From Aeromicrobium massiliense JC14 (GTDB taxonomy: Bacteria > Actinomycetota > Actinomycetes > Propionibacteriales > Nocardioidaceae): a DNA stretch of 64,000 nucleotides. Below the pieces are notes generated by a model. It saw nothing but the letters and a program-made list of their open reading frames with translations. It did not search any database and had not been told where the DNA came from. The position numbers and the translations under genes are program-made. The stretch lies in contig NZ_HE978638.1 of assembly GCF_000312105.1 (NCBI RefSeq), forward strand, positions 664,324 through 728,323. Direction: 5' to 3'. Positions 34,671 through 43,381 of this stretch are shown here, one piece after another; the stretch's first letter is position 1; each line of letters opens with the position of its first letter.

Positions 34671-35339
34671 ATGGGCATCCAGATCACCCCCAGCCTGCTC
34701 AACGCCGACTTCGCGAACCTCGCCGCCGAGGCCGCGCGCATCCCCGGCGCCGACTGGCTGCACATGGACGTCATGGACAACCACTTCGTGCCCAACCTGA
34801 CGCTGGGCGCGCCGGTCATCGAGGCGCTCGCGAAGGCGGCCGACCAGCCGATCGACGCGCACCTGATGATCGAGGAGCCCGACCGCTGGGCGCCGCAGTT
34901 CGTCGAGGCCGGCGCCGGCAGCGTCACCTTCCACGTGGAGGCGGCGCAGGCGCCCGTCCGCCTGGCCCGCGAGATCCGCGCCCAGGGCGCCCGCGCGTCC
35001 ATGGCGCTGAAGCCGGCCACGCCGATCGAGCCGTACGCCGACCTGCTGCCCGAGCTCGACATGGTGCTCGTCATGACCGTCGAGCCCGGCTTCGGCGGGC
35101 AGAAGTTCCTCGACCTGTGCCTGCCCAAGATCCGCCGCACCCGCGAGCTCATCCAGCGCTCCGGAGGCGAGGTCTGGCTGCAGGTCGACGGCGGCGTCTC
35201 GCTCGAGACGATCGAGCGCTGCGCCGAGGCCGGCGCGGACGTCTTCGTGGCCGGCTCGGCCGTGTTCGGCGCGGACGACCCCGAGGCCATGGTCGCCGCC
35301 CTGCGCGACAAGGCCGTCGCCGCCTGCACCCACGGCTGA
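34671..35339 (+). CDS. rpe: Ribulose-phosphate 3-epimerase
   Basis: 222-residue TIM-barrel epimerase interconverting ribulose-5-P and xylulose-5-[33 protein letters not shown] with metal/catalytic His and Asp, [22 protein letters not shown] and [10 protein letters not shown] are the family motifs. Its product pool feeds ribulose-5-P to RibB downstream, and rpe next to rib genes is common in Actinobacteria. Confidence 0.96.
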   Translation: MGIQITPSLLNADFANLAAEAARIPGADWLHMDVMDNHFVPNLTLGAPVIEALAKAADQPIDAHLMIEEPDRWAPQFVEAGAGSVTFHVEAAQAPVRLAREIRAQGARASMALKPATPIEPYADLLPELDMVLVMTVEPGFGGQKFLDLCLPKIRRTRELIQRSGGEVWLQVDGGVSLETIERCAEAGADVFVAGSAVFGADDPEAMVAALRDKAVAACTHG

Positions 35340-35360
35340 CCGCCGATCGCTCGCAGGAGT

Positions 35361-35441
35361 GGTGACGTAGCAACCGGATCGGGGGTCCACACGGTTGCCA
35401 GGTCACCGCTGGCCGCGGCGTGACGTTGCCAGGTCACCGCT
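35361..35441. repeat. Intergenic palindrome plus 17-bp direct repeat between rpe and the rib leader
   Basis: GGTGACGTAGCAACCG (35361-35376) pairs with 35392-35407 at 14 of 16 positions. GTTGCCAGGTCACCGCT occurs exactly twice, at 35394-35410 and 35425-35441. It is the third GGTGAC-type element within 3.3 kb. Confidence 0.6.
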
Positions 35442-35497
35442 CCGGGGCTCGATGAGCCACCTGACGAGACGCCCGGCGACCGCCTGGGGCGACGGGC

Positions 35498-35503
35498 TAG
35501 ACT
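35498..35503 (+). promoter_or_regulatory. -10 element TAGACT of the rib operon
   Basis: TAGACT lies about 26 nt before the first riboswitch stem, so transcription would start just ahead of the aptamer. Confidence 0.5.
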
Positions 35504-35528
35504 CACCGGCGTAACGAGCTTCACGCTC

Positions 35529-35655
35529 GCGTGCTCCGGGGTCGGTGCAATTCCGAGCCGGCGGTGACAGTCCGCGACCCGCACGTCCCAGGACGTGCGG
35601 TTGAACCGGTGGGATTCCGGTACCGACGGTGAAAGTCCGGATGGGAGGTGCACGC
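35529..35655 (+). promoter_or_regulatory. FMN riboswitch (RFN element)
   Basis: The six-stem FMN aptamer is recognisable. P1 pairs GCGTGC (35529-35534) with GCACGC (35650-35655). The conserved cores are GCAATTCCGAGCCGGCGGT, GACAGTCCGCGA, GAACCGGTGGGATTCCGG and ACCGACGGTGAAAGTCCGG followed by ATGGGAGG. It controls the ribD-ribE-ribBA-ribH operon in response to FMN. Confidence 0.95.
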
Positions 35656-35694
35656 GGTCGTCGACGTCCGGGCTGTCCCGGACGTCCCCGACCG
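35655..35694 (+). terminator. Hairpin of the rib riboswitch expression platform
   Basis: GACGTCCGGG (35663-35672) pairs perfectly with 35677-35686 over a 4-nt loop, and CGGTCG/CGACCG (35655-35660, 35689-35694) extends it. There is no T-run. Its first base is shared with the 3' strand of P1, so ligand state can affect it. Confidence 0.5.
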
Positions 35695-35736
35695 AGGTCC
35701 CGGAGTCCGCGCGCCCGATCGCGACCGGAGGGACCG

Positions 35737-36780
35737 ATGGCCACCGCCACCGACGTCGAGCAGCAGGCGATGAGGCGCGCCCTCGAGGCCGCGCGCAGCA
35801 TCCCGCGTGCCCTGCCCAACCCGCGGGTCGGCTGCGTGATCCTGTCGCCCGACGGCACGCAGGTCGCCGTTGGCCACCACCGCGGCGCGGGCACCCCGCA
35901 CGCCGAGGTCGACGCGCTGACGCAGGCCGGCGACGCCGCCCGCGGCGCCACCGCCGTCGTCACGCTCGAGCCGTGCCACCACACCGGCCGCACCGGCCCC
36001 TGCACCCAGGCGCTGCTGGACGCCGGCGTCGCCCGCGTCGTCTACGCCCAGTCCGACCCCAACCCGGTCGCCGCCGGGGGAGCGGCCGCGCTGCAGGCCG
36101 CGGGGGTCGAGGTCGTCGGCGGCGTGCTCGCCGACGAGGCCACCGAGCTCAACCGGGCCTGGACGCACGCCGTCACCCAGGGACGTCCGTTCGTCACCTG
36201 GAAGTACGCCGCCACCCTCGACGGGCTCAGCGCCGCGCCCGACGGCACCAGCAAGTGGATCACCGGCCCGGCCGCGCGCCGCGACGTGCAGCGCTTCCGT
36301 GCCGAGTGCGACGCGATCGTCGCCGGCACCGGCGCCGTGCTGGCCGACGACCCGCGCCTCACGGTCCGCGACGAGGACGACATGCCGCTGCCCTACGACC
36401 AGCAGCCGCTGCGCGTCGTGGTCGGCGAGACCACGATCCCGCGCTACTACCGGGTCTTCGACCGGGTCGCGCCGACGCTCATGGTGCAGTCGCGCGACCC
36501 CGAGGTCGTCCTGGCGAAGCTGCGCGACCACGGCGTCCACCACGCCTGGCTCGAGGGCGGCCCCCGCCTGGCCGGCGCGTTCTGGGCGGCCGGCCTGGTC
36601 GACCGCGTCATCGGCTACATCGCCCCCGCGCTGCTCGGCTCCGGTCGCGCCGCCCTGGAGGGCGAGGCCACGACGCTGGCCGACCTGCGCCCCATCGAGA
36701 TCGACGACCTCACCCGCGTCGGTCCCGACATCCGCATCGTCGGGCGCCCGCAGCGCGCGCCCCGGGAGGAGATGGACTGA
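35737..36780 (+). CDS. ribD: Bifunctional riboflavin deaminase/reductase RibD
   Basis: 347 residues. The N-terminal deaminase (about 1-145) has the zinc motif HAEVDALTQAG and EPCHHTGRTGPC. The C-terminal reductase has TWKYAATLDGLSAAPDGTSKW and an LEGGPRLAGAFW motif. It performs the second and third steps from GTP toward riboflavin. GGAGGG precedes the ATG at 35737. It overlaps ribE as TGATG. Confidence 0.95.
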   Translation: MATATDVEQQAMRRALEAARSIPRALPNPRVGCVILSPDGTQVAVGHHRGAGTPHAEVDALTQAGDAARGATAVVTLEPCHHTGRTGPCTQALLDAGVARVVYAQSDPNPVAAGGAAALQAAGVEVVGGVLADEATELNRAWTHAVTQGRPFVTWKYAATLDGLSAAPDGTSKWITGPAARRDVQRFRAECDAIVAGTGAVLADDPRLTVRDEDDMPLPYDQQPLRVVVGETTIPRYYRVFDRVAPTLMVQSRDPEVVLAKLRDHGVHHAWLEGGPRLAGAFWAAGLVDRVIGYIAPALLGSGRAALEGEATTLADLRPIEIDDLTRVGPDIRIVGRPQRAPREEMD

Positions 36781-37403
36781 TGTTCACCGGACTCGTGGAG
36801 GAGAAGGGCCGGGTCGTCGCGATCGACGACCTGGGCGACTCCGTCCGCCTCGTGCTCCGCGGCCCCAAGGTCGTCTCGGACGCCGCCCACGGTGACTCCA
36901 TCGCGGTCAACGGCTGCTGCCTGACCGTCGTGGACCAGCCGGACGCCGAGAGCTTCGCCGTCGACGTCATGCGCGAGTCGCTCGACAAGACGTCCATCGG
37001 CGACCTGGCGGTGGGCGACGAGGTCAACCTCGAGCGCGCGGTCGCCGCCGGGCAGCGCCTGGGCGGACACGTCGTCCAGGGCCACGTCGACGGCACCGGA
37101 CGCGTGCTCGACCGCACCCCCAGCGAGCACTGGGAGGTCGTGCGGTTCAGCGTCCCGGCCGACCTGGCTCGCTACCTGGTGCCCAAGGGCTCCATCACCG
37201 TCGACGGCACGTCGCTGACCGTCGTCGACGTGCAGGACGAGGGCCCCGACGGACCCTGGTTCTCCGTCTCGCTCATCCCGGTGACGCTCGCCGACACCGT
37301 GCTGGGCACCCGTCGGCCGGGCGACCGCGTCAACCTCGAGGTGGACGTCCTGGCCAAGTACGTCGAGCGGCTCCTCGCCGCGCAGAAGGGAGCGGACGCA
37401 TGA
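36780..37403 (+). CDS. ribE: Riboflavin synthase, alpha chain
   Basis: 207 residues with two lumazine-binding repeats: [12 protein letters not shown] with VNGCCLTVV in the first and [12 protein letters not shown] with VDGTSLTVV in the second. It dismutates two lumazines to riboflavin. Named ribE here (ribC in E. coli usage). ATGA overlap with ribBA. Confidence 0.95.
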   Translation: MFTGLVEEKGRVVAIDDLGDSVRLVLRGPKVVSDAAHGDSIAVNGCCLTVVDQPDAESFAVDVMRESLDKTSIGDLAVGDEVNLERAVAAGQRLGGHVVQGHVDGTGRVLDRTPSEHWEVVRFSVPADLARYLVPKGSITVDGTSLTVVDVQDEGPDGPWFSVSLIPVTLADTVLGTRRPGDRVNLEVDVLAKYVERLLAAQKGADA

Positions 37404-38641
37404 GCGAGCACGAGAACGTGCGCCTGGACAGCATCGAGCGCGCCATCGCGGACGTCCGCGACGGCAAGGCGATCGTCGTCGTGGACGACGAGGGCCGCGA
37501 GAACGAGGGCGACATCATCTTCGCCGCGAGCAAGGCGACGCCGGCGCTCATGGCGTTCCTGGTGCGCCACTCCAGCGGCCTGGTGTGCGCGCCGGTGGTG
37601 GGGGAGATCCTCGACCGGCTGGCGATCCCGCTCATGACGCCGCACAACCGCGACCCGCTGCGCACCGCGTACACCGTCTCGATCGACGCCCGCGACGGCG
37701 TGACGACCGGCATCTCGGCCGCCGACCGCGCTCGCACCTGCCGGATGCTGGCCGACTCGGCCACCGAGCCGTTCGAGCTCGTGCAGCCGGGCCACATCGT
37801 GCCGCTGCGCGCCAAGCCCGGGGGAGTGCTGGAGCGTCCCGGCCACACCGAGGCCGCGGTCGACTTCGCCCGCCTGGCCGGGCTCACCCCCGCCGGTGTC
37901 ATCGGCGAGGTCATGAACGACGACGGCACGCTCATGCGCGCCCCGCAGCTGCGCGAGTTCGCCGACGAGCACGGCCTGGCCCTGGTCTCGATCGAGGACC
38001 TGCAGGTCTACCGCCGGCTGCACGAGAGCCAGGTCGACCGTCTGGCCACGACCCGCCTGCCCACCGAGTTCGGCGAGTTCACCGCGCTGGGCTACCGCGA
38101 CCGGGTCAGCGGGGCCGAGCACATCGCGCTCGTCCACGGCGACCTGGGCCGCGAGGGCGTGCTCACCCGCCTGCACTCCGAGTGCCTCACCGGCGACGTC
38201 TTCGGCTCGCACCGCTGCGACTGCGGTCCGCAGCTGCAGGCGTCCATGGCCGCCATCACCGCCGAGGGCGCGGGCGTCGTCATCTACCTGCGCGGGCACG
38301 AGGGCCGCGGCATCGGCCTGCTGCACAAGCTGCAGGCCTACGCGCTGCAGGACGAGGGACGCGACACCGTCGACGCGAACCTCGAGCTCGGCTTCGGCGA
38401 GGACGACCGCGACTACGCCGCCGGCGCGCAGGTGCTGCGCGACCTCGGCATCGACTCGGTGCGCCTGCTCACCAACAACCCGCTGAAGCAGACCGCGCTC
38501 GAGCAGTACGGCGTCAAGGTCGCCGAGCGGATGCCGCTCGTCGTCCGCCCGACCGTCGACAACCTGCGCTACCTGCAGACCAAGGCCGAGCGCATGGGCC
38601 ACGACCTTCCCAACCTGACCGACCTGGAGGACCTCACATGA
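37400..38641 (+). CDS. ribBA: Bifunctional DHBP synthase / GTP cyclohydrolase II
   Basis: 413 residues. The RibB half (1-205) has [13 protein letters not shown] and [14 protein letters not shown]. The RibA half has the zinc cysteines of [17 protein letters not shown] and [10 protein letters not shown], with the later LLTNNPLKQ. It supplies both riboflavin precursors, from ribulose-5-P and from GTP. ATGA overlaps at both ends. Confidence 0.96.
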   Translation: MSEHENVRLDSIERAIADVRDGKAIVVVDDEGRENEGDIIFAASKATPALMAFLVRHSSGLVCAPVVGEILDRLAIPLMTPHNRDPLRTAYTVSIDARDGVTTGISAADRARTCRMLADSATEPFELVQPGHIVPLRAKPGGVLERPGHTEAAVDFARLAGLTPAGVIGEVMNDDGTLMRAPQLREFADEHGLALVSIEDLQVYRRLHESQVDRLATTRLPTEFGEFTALGYRDRVSGAEHIALVHGDLGREGVLTRLHSECLTGDVFGSHRCDCGPQLQASMAAITAEGAGVVIYLRGHEGRGIGLLHKLQAYALQDEGRDTVDANLELGFGEDDRDYAAGAQVLRDLGIDSVRLLTNNPLKQTALEQYGVKVAERMPLVVRPTVDNLRYLQTKAERMGHDLPNLTDLEDLT

Positions 38642-39108
38642 GCGGTGCCGGCGCACCCACCCTGACCGTCGACGCGAAGGACGCGCGCGTCGCGATCGTC
38701 GCCTCGAGCTGGCACGACGTCGTCATGGACGGCCTGGTCGAGGGCGCCCAGCGCGCCCTGGCCGACGCCGGCGTCGAGGACGCGCACCTGGTGCGCGTCG
38801 CCGGCTCGTTCGAGCTGCCGCTCGTCGCGCAGGCCTACGCCAAGCACGGCTACGACGCCGTCATCGCGCTGGGCGTCATCATCCGCGGCGGCACCCCGCA
38901 CTTCGAGTACGTGTGCGCGGCGGCCACCGACGGCCTGGCTCGCGTCGCGCTCGACACCGGCGTCCCGGTCGGCTTCGGCCTGCTGACCTGCGACACCGAG
39001 GAGCAGGCGATCGACCGCGCGGGCCTGCCCGAGAGCCGCGAGGACAAGGGCCGCGAGGCGGTCGAGGCGGCGCTGTCCACGTGGGCGCTGCTCCGTCGCG
39101 TCGGCTGA
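38638..39108 (+). CDS. ribH: 6,7-dimethyl-8-ribityllumazine synthase
   Basis: 156 residues. [17 protein letters not shown] replaces the usual FN substrate site with [29 protein letters not shown] and the active-site His/Arg region [12 protein letters not shown] are typical. It is the last rib gene; hisE follows with its own -10-like hexamer. Confidence 0.95.
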   Translation: MSGAGAPTLTVDAKDARVAIVASSWHDVVMDGLVEGAQRALADAGVEDAHLVRVAGSFELPLVAQAYAKHGYDAVIALGVIIRGGTPHFEYVCAAATDGLARVALDTGVPVGFGLLTCDTEEQAIDRAGLPESREDKGREAVEAALSTWALLRRVG

Positions 39109-39113
39109 CGACC

Positions 39114-39119
39114 TAGGAT
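39114..39119 (+). promoter_or_regulatory. -10 element TAGGAT for hisE
   Basis: TAGGAT lies 10 nt before the ATG at 39130 and only 1 nt before the GTG at 39121. This favours the ATG as start. Confidence 0.4.
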
Positions 39120-39129
39120 CGTGAGCGCT

Positions 39130-39393
39130 ATGAAGACCTTCGACACGCTGTTCGCCGAGCTGGCCGACAAGGCCGCCACCCGTCCCGAGGGCTCGCGCAC
39201 CGTCGCCGAGCTGGACGCCGGCGTCCACCAGATCGGCAAGAAGCTCGTCGAGGAGGCCGCCGAGTCCTGGATGGCCGCCGAGCACGAGGGCAAGGAGCGC
39301 ACGGCCGAGGAGCTGAGCCAGCTGCTCTACCACGCGCAGGTGATGATGCTGGCCGCCGGCATCTCGCTGGAGGACGTGTACGCGCATCTGTGA
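39130..39393 (+). CDS. hisE: Phosphoribosyl-ATP pyrophosphatase
   Basis: 87 residues, monofunctional HisE of the MazG-like helical fold. [16 protein letters not shown], then [22 protein letters not shown] with the metal-binding Glu residues, and [14 protein letters not shown]. It hydrolyses PR-ATP to PR-AMP, the second step of histidine synthesis, right after HisG. Start at the ATG; a GTG three codons upstream is the alternative. Confidence 0.92.
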   Translation: MKTFDTLFAELADKAATRPEGSRTVAELDAGVHQIGKKLVEEAAESWMAAEHEGKERTAEELSQLLYHAQVMMLAAGISLEDVYAHL

Positions 39394-39441
39394 GGGGCTG
39401 ACCCCCGTCACCGACCGCACCCCTCTACCGCAAGGAATCTG

Positions 39442-40287
39442 ATGCTCAAGGTCGCCGTCCCCAACAAGGGAGCCCTCGCCGAGGCCGCCTCCCTCATGCT
39501 GACCGAGGCGGGCTACCGCCAGCGCCGCACCTCCAAGGACCTCGTCGCCGTCGACGCCGACAACGAGGTCGAGTTCTTCTACCTGCGTCCCCGCGACATC
39601 GCCATCTACGTCGGCGAGGGCACCCTGGACGTCGGCCTCACCGGCCGCGACCTGCTGCTCGACTCCGGCGCGAACGCCACGGAGCAGGCGTCCCTCGGCT
39701 TCGGCGGCTCGACCTTCCGCTGGGCGGCCCCGGCCGGCGCGATGAGCGACGTCCGCGACCTCGCCGGCGCGCGCATCGCCACGTCCTACCCCGGCATCGT
39801 GCAGCCGTACCTGGCCGAGCGCGGCATCGACGCCTCGGTCGTCCGCCTCGACGGCGCGGTCGAGTCGTCCATCCGGCTCGGCGTCGCCGACGCGATCGCC
39901 GACGTCGTCGAGACCGGCAGCACGCTGCGCCAGGCCGGCCTGGAGGTCTTCGGCGAGCCGATCCTGTCGTCGGAGGCGGTGCTCATCACCCGCACCGGCG
40001 CCGACGAGCCGGCCGGCTACGGCACCTTCAAGCGCCGCCTCGACAGCGTCCTGGTCGCGCGGACCTACGTGATGATGGACTACGACATCCGCGTCGAGCA
40101 CGTCGAGAAGGCGGTCGAGCTGACCCCCGGCATCGAGTCGCCGACGGTGTCCCCGCTGCACCGCGAGGGCTGGGTCGCGGTGCGCTCGATGGTGCCGCGC
40201 GAGGCGAGCCAGCGCGTCATGGACGACCTCTACGCCCTCGGCGGCCGAGGCATTCTCGTCACCGACATCCTGAGCTGCCGGATCTGA
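39442..40287 (+). CDS. hisG: ATP phosphoribosyltransferase (long form)
   Basis: 281 residues, the long HisG with a C-terminal ACT-like regulatory domain that binds histidine. N-terminal VAVPNKGALAEAA, GTLDVGLTGRDLL, the PRPP-binding DVVETGSTLRQAGL, and the late SPTVSPLHREGWVAVRSMV of the regulatory part. AAGGA ribosome binding site. It catalyses the first, feedback-controlled step of histidine synthesis. Confidence 0.96.
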   Translation: MLKVAVPNKGALAEAASLMLTEAGYRQRRTSKDLVAVDADNEVEFFYLRPRDIAIYVGEGTLDVGLTGRDLLLDSGANATEQASLGFGGSTFRWAAPAGAMSDVRDLAGARIATSYPGIVQPYLAERGIDASVVRLDGAVESSIRLGVADAIADVVETGSTLRQAGLEVFGEPILSSEAVLITRTGADEPAGYGTFKRRLDSVLVARTYVMMDYDIRVEHVEKAVELTPGIESPTVSPLHREGWVAVRSMVPREASQRVMDDLYALGGRGILVTDILSCRI

Positions 40288-40289
40288 CG

Positions 40290-40706
40290 ATGGCCGCCCC
40301 GACCCGCACGTTCCGTCCGGTGGGCGCCCGCGTCGTGGCCTACGTCGTCGCGGTGCTCGTCGTCGTCCTGTCGGCCTTCATCGGCGTGGCGCTGCCCGAC
40401 TTCGTCGAGTGGCACGTCTCGGAGGTCGTCACGATGGCGCTGCTGCTGGTCGGCGTGCTCGCCGGCCTGCACGCCATCGGACGCAGCAAGGTCGTCGTGG
40501 ACGACGAGGCGCTGCACGTCACCAACGGCTTCCGCACCCGGCACGTGCCCTGGTCGGACGTCGCGGGGTTCGCCATGAACTCCGGCGCCCCCTGGCCGAC
40601 GCTGGTCACCAAGGACGACGAGCGGGTCATGCTGTTCGCCATCCAGGGCAGCGACGGCGCGGCCGCCGCCGAGTCGGTGGCCTGGCTGCGGAGCCGGGTC
40701 CGATGA
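40290..40706 (+). CDS. PH-domain-like membrane protein next to hisG
   Basis: 138 residues with two transmembrane helices (VVAYVVAVLVVVLSAFIGVAL and VVTMALLLVGVLAGLHAIG), then a small beta-rich domain with LHVTNGFRTRHVPWSDVAGF, the pattern of bacterial PH-like (bPH6) proteins. Actinobacteria regularly keep such a gene after hisG; function unknown. Overlaps the next gene by ATGA. Confidence 0.78.
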   Translation: MAAPTRTFRPVGARVVAYVVAVLVVVLSAFIGVALPDFVEWHVSEVVTMALLLVGVLAGLHAIGRSKVVVDDEALHVTNGFRTRHVPWSDVAGFAMNSGAPWPTLVTKDDERVMLFAIQGSDGAAAAESVAWLRSRVR

Positions 40707-41179
40707 CCCACCGTCCCTCGCTGGCCGAGCCCGCGTTCCCCGGCGACGACGGTGAGGTCTACCCGGAGCTCGCCGAGGCGCTCGGCGACCCCGCCCGGGT
40801 GCTCGCCGTGCTCGGCTCGGTCCGGCTGTTCGTGCCGATCGTCGCGATGCTGGGCGAGGACCACGTGCCCGGCCAGGGCGACAAGAATGCCGAGATGGCC
40901 GCGGTGCTCATGACCGGAGCCGACGGCCGCAAGGGCCTGCTGGCGTTCAGCTCGCTGGCCACGATGGCGCGCTGGAACCCCGACGCCCGGCCGGTGCCGG
41001 TGTGGGGGCAGGCCGCCGCGATCTCCGCCCTCGACGAGGGCGCCGACGCGATCCTGCTCGACCTGGCCAGCCCGCACTTCCAGCCGATCGACGGCGACGA
41101 CGTGCGCCAGCTCGCTGCCGGCCGCGCGCTGGTGCGTACCGCCGCCGGGCTCGCCTGGGTCGAGTCGCGCGAGGCCTAG
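40703..41179 (+). CDS. SseB-family protein
   Basis: 158 residues. RLFVPIVAML near the start and GLLAFSSLATMARWNPDARPVPV in the middle match the SseB N-terminal domain, a family of unclear role (serine-sensitivity enhancer in E. coli; an unrelated type III secretion protein shares the name). It lies between hisG and infC as in other Actinobacteria. Its stop shares the tetramer CTAG with the stop of the convergent GNAT gene. Confidence 0.82.
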   Translation: MTHRPSLAEPAFPGDDGEVYPELAEALGDPARVLAVLGSVRLFVPIVAMLGEDHVPGQGDKNAEMAAVLMTGADGRKGLLAFSSLATMARWNPDARPVPVWGQAAAISALDEGADAILLDLASPHFQPIDGDDVRQLAAGRALVRTAAGLAWVESREA

Positions 41180-42171
41180 AGCGGGCGCACGCCGCGCAGG
41201 GGCACGGTGACGTGCACCTGTCCCTCGCGTCGCTCCACGCGGGCGACGAAGCCGGCGTTCCCGACCGTGCGCAGCAGCGTGTCGTTGCCGCGACCGCTGA
41301 CCAGCGTGAGGTGCTCGGCCCCCTCGGCCTTGGCCCGTCCGGCCGCGTGCTTGAGCAGCTGCGTCCCGAGGCCACGGCCCTGCCAGGCGTCCTCGACCAG
41401 CATCTGCAGCGTCCACCCGGCGTCGCCCCGCTCGAGGACGCCGTGGCCGACGAGGTCCAGCCCGACCTGCACGGCCAGGCCGTGCCCGTGCTCGGGCAGG
41501 ACGAGCCGGCGGGCGAACCGCGTGGCCACCGGCATACGCAGCGGCGTCTCGTAGCGCCGGTAGAGCGTCGCGACGCTGCAGCGTCCGTGCAGGGCGGCCA
41601 CGGCGTCGATGTCGGCCAGCGTCGTCTCGCGCACCAGGGGAGCGTCGCCCAGCGCGGACGGGGCGATGAGCGGCACGTCCGCGCCGGCGTCGCCGAGCAG
41701 CGACACCAGCGCCTGCGCCCGCGCTCGCTCGACCGGGGTGAAGGCGAAGGCCCGGCTGATCCGCAGCGTGGTGCCGTCGCGCCGGGTCAGGTCGAGCACG
41801 TCGTGCCCGCTGTAGTCGGCGACGTCGGGGGGCTGGGTGCCGAGCAGCTCGGCGAGCACGTCCTCGACCGGGCGTCCCTCGTCCAGCACCAGCCGCACCG
41901 CGTCCAGGTAGGACGTCGTGGGGTCCGCGAGCGACGACGCGCCCAGGCGCACCACGACGACGTCCTCGCCGCCGGCCTTCTCGAACAGGTCGGCCACCCG
42001 CAGGTCGTCCCAGCCGTCCGGGGCGGTGACGACCAGCTCGTCGGTGACCCGGGGCGAGGTCGGGAAGACCTGCATCGAGACGATGTTGACGCCCGCGTCG
42101 CCACAGGCGGTCGCGACCCGGGCCAGGTCCCCGGGCCGGTCGGGCAGGGTCGTCCGCACGCGCCACGTCAT
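41176..42171 (-). CDS. ACT domain - GNAT acetyltransferase fusion protein
   Basis: 331 residues. Residues 1-75 form an ACT-like ligand-binding domain ([20 protein letters not shown], then [10 protein letters not shown]). The middle 110 residues are a second ACT-like or linker region. Residues 190-331 are a GNAT domain with the acetyl-CoA loop [13 protein letters not shown]. Such ACT-GNAT proteins can be amino-acid-gated acetyltransferases in Actinobacteria; the substrate here is unknown. The start at 42171 is supported by CACGCT 7 nt upstream on the minus strand and by the ACT domain boundary; the open frame runs 20 codons further upstream. Confidence 0.8.
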   Translation of the reverse strand: MTWRVRTTLPDRPGDLARVATACGDAGVNIVSMQVFPTSPRVTDELVVTAPDGWDDLRVADLFEKAGGEDVVVVRLGASSLADPTTSYLDAVRLVLDEGRPVEDVLAELLGTQPPDVADYSGHDVLDLTRRDGTTLRISRAFAFTPVERARAQALVSLLGDAGADVPLIAPSALGDAPLVRETTLADIDAVAALHGRCSVATLYRRYETPLRMPVATRFARRLVLPEHGHGLAVQVGLDLVGHGVLERGDAGWTLQMLVEDAWQGRGLGTQLLKHAAGRAKAEGAEHLTLVSGRGNDTLLRTVGNAGFVARVERREGQVHVTVPLRGVRPL

Positions 42172-42264
42172 GGCACCCAGCGTGCGCCGGGCAGGTTTCG
42201 CCCGCGGTCGCGACGTGTTTCGGCCGTGCAACAGGGCGGATTTCGTGTCGGCAGGTGCCCCTGC

Positions 42265-42270
42265 TACGCT
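42265..42270 (+). promoter_or_regulatory. -10 element TACGCT of the infC operon
   Basis: TACGCT would start a leader of about 185 nt ahead of infC, containing the terminator at 42391. Confidence 0.45.
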
Positions 42271-42312
42271 TGGCTGTCGAAGTGGAGTCCACCTCCCACC
42301 TGTCCGGCTGAG

Positions 42313-42444
42313 ATGCCGGAGGGTCTCGCCGGACCAGCGTCATTCGGTCCGGCCCGTGCAGGGCGTCCCTCGGGGCGTCCTGGTCCTGGTGGCCTCCGTC
42401 TTCGACGGAGGCCTTTCTCTTTGGTACGGCCTCCACCCTGTTGA
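42313..42444 (+). other. Possible upstream ORF in the infC leader
   Basis: An ATG-started frame of 43 codons spans the leader terminator and stops 20 nt before infC. It is rich in Gly, Pro and Arg and has no clear Shine-Dalgarno sequence, so it may be chance; a ribosome translating it would melt the terminator stem. Confidence 0.25.
42391..42422 (+). terminator. Intrinsic terminator in the infC leader (attenuator)
   Basis: GGCCTCCGTC (42391-42400), loop TTC, GACGGAGGCC (42404-42413), then the T-rich TTTCTCTTT. It is the only classical stem plus T-run terminator in the window and lies 42 nt upstream of the infC start, inside the leader. Confidence 0.85.
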
Positions 42445-42463
42445 TCGAACCTTGGAGGCACCT

Positions 42464-43153
42464 ATCAGCAACGAGCTGCGCGTCAACGACCGGATCCGCG
42501 TGCCCGAAGTGCGTCTGGTCGGACCGAACGGCGAGCAGGTGGGCATCGTCCGGATCGAGGACGCCCTGCGGCTCGCCGCGGAGGCCGACCTCGACCTCGT
42601 CGAGGTGGCTGCGACCGCGCGCCCGCCGGTCTGCCGCCTGATGGACTACGGCAAGTTCAAGTACGAGAACGCCCAGAAGGCCCGTGAGTCCCGGCGCAAC
42701 CAGACGAACACCATCATCAAGGAGATGAAGCTCCGCCCGAAGATCGACCAGCACGACTACGACACCAAGAAGGGTCACGTCGTGCGGTTCCTCAAGGGTG
42801 GGGACAAGGTCAAGATCACGATCATGTTCCGTGGTCGCGAGCAGCACCGCCCCGAGCTGGGCTACCGGCTGCTGCAGCGCCTCGCCGGCGACGTGGAGGA
42901 CCTCGGCTTCATCGAGTCCAACGCCCGCCAGGACGGACGCAACATGACGATGGTCCTGGCCCCGCACAAGAAGAAGTCCGAGGCCCAGGCCGAGGTGAAG
43001 GCAGCGAAGGCCGAGTCCACCGCCGCCAAGACCGCCGAGCGCGAGGCCGAGGAAGCCGCCGACAAGGCGCACCGCGAAGCCCAGAAGACCACTGCGACGC
43101 CGAAGAAGCCCCGTCGTCGCTCCGAAAACCTCGACCCAGACATGGAGGCATGA
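42464..43153 (+). CDS. infC: Translation initiation factor IF-3 (AUC start codon)
   Basis: 229 residues. The family N-terminus [20 protein letters not shown] begins at an ATC, 5 nt after the Shine-Dalgarno GGAGG (42454-42458); no ATG, GTG or usable TTG exists. Rare AUU/AUC starts are the rule in infC and permit autoregulation because IF-3 rejects non-standard starts. Core motifs are [31 protein letters not shown] and [12 protein letters not shown]. The C-terminal 60 residues are an Ala/Glu/Lys-rich extension typical of Actinobacteria. Confidence 0.94.
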   Translation: MSNELRVNDRIRVPEVRLVGPNGEQVGIVRIEDALRLAAEADLDLVEVAATARPPVCRLMDYGKFKYENAQKARESRRNQTNTIIKEMKLRPKIDQHDYDTKKGHVVRFLKGGDKVKITIMFRGREQHRPELGYRLLQRLAGDVEDLGFIESNARQDGRNMTMVLAPHKKKSEAQAEVKAAKAESTAAKTAEREAEEAADKAHREAQKTTATPKKPRRRSENLDPDMEA

Positions 43154-43154
43154 G

Positions 43155-43349
43155 ATGCCGAAGTTCAAGCCGCACTCGGGCATGAAGAAGCGCGTCAAGA
43201 AGACCGGTTCGGGCAAGCTCCGTCGCGAGCAGACCGGCCGACGACACCTGCTGGAGCACAAGCCCAGCACGCGCACGCGTCGTCTCGACGGCACGGTGGA
43301 CGTCGCCAAGGCGGACACCAAGCGCGTCAAGAAGATGCTCGGCCTCTGA
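43155..43349 (+). CDS. rpmI: 50S ribosomal protein L35
   Basis: 64 residues, [20 protein letters not shown] at the N-terminus and a Lys/Arg-rich remainder, the usual L35. Starts 2 nt after infC. The infC-rpmI-rplT operon is universal in bacteria. Confidence 0.96.
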   Translation: MPKFKPHSGMKKRVKKTGSGKLRREQTGRRHLLEHKPSTRTRRLDGTVDVAKADTKRVKKMLGL

Positions 43350-43381
43350 TCCTCTTTCCCTGAACCACTAAGGAGCACCCC

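Noticed and set aside
42452..42454. TTG as the infC start
   Set aside because: It overlaps the Shine-Dalgarno sequence itself, so no ribosome could use it; ATC at 42464 fits the family.
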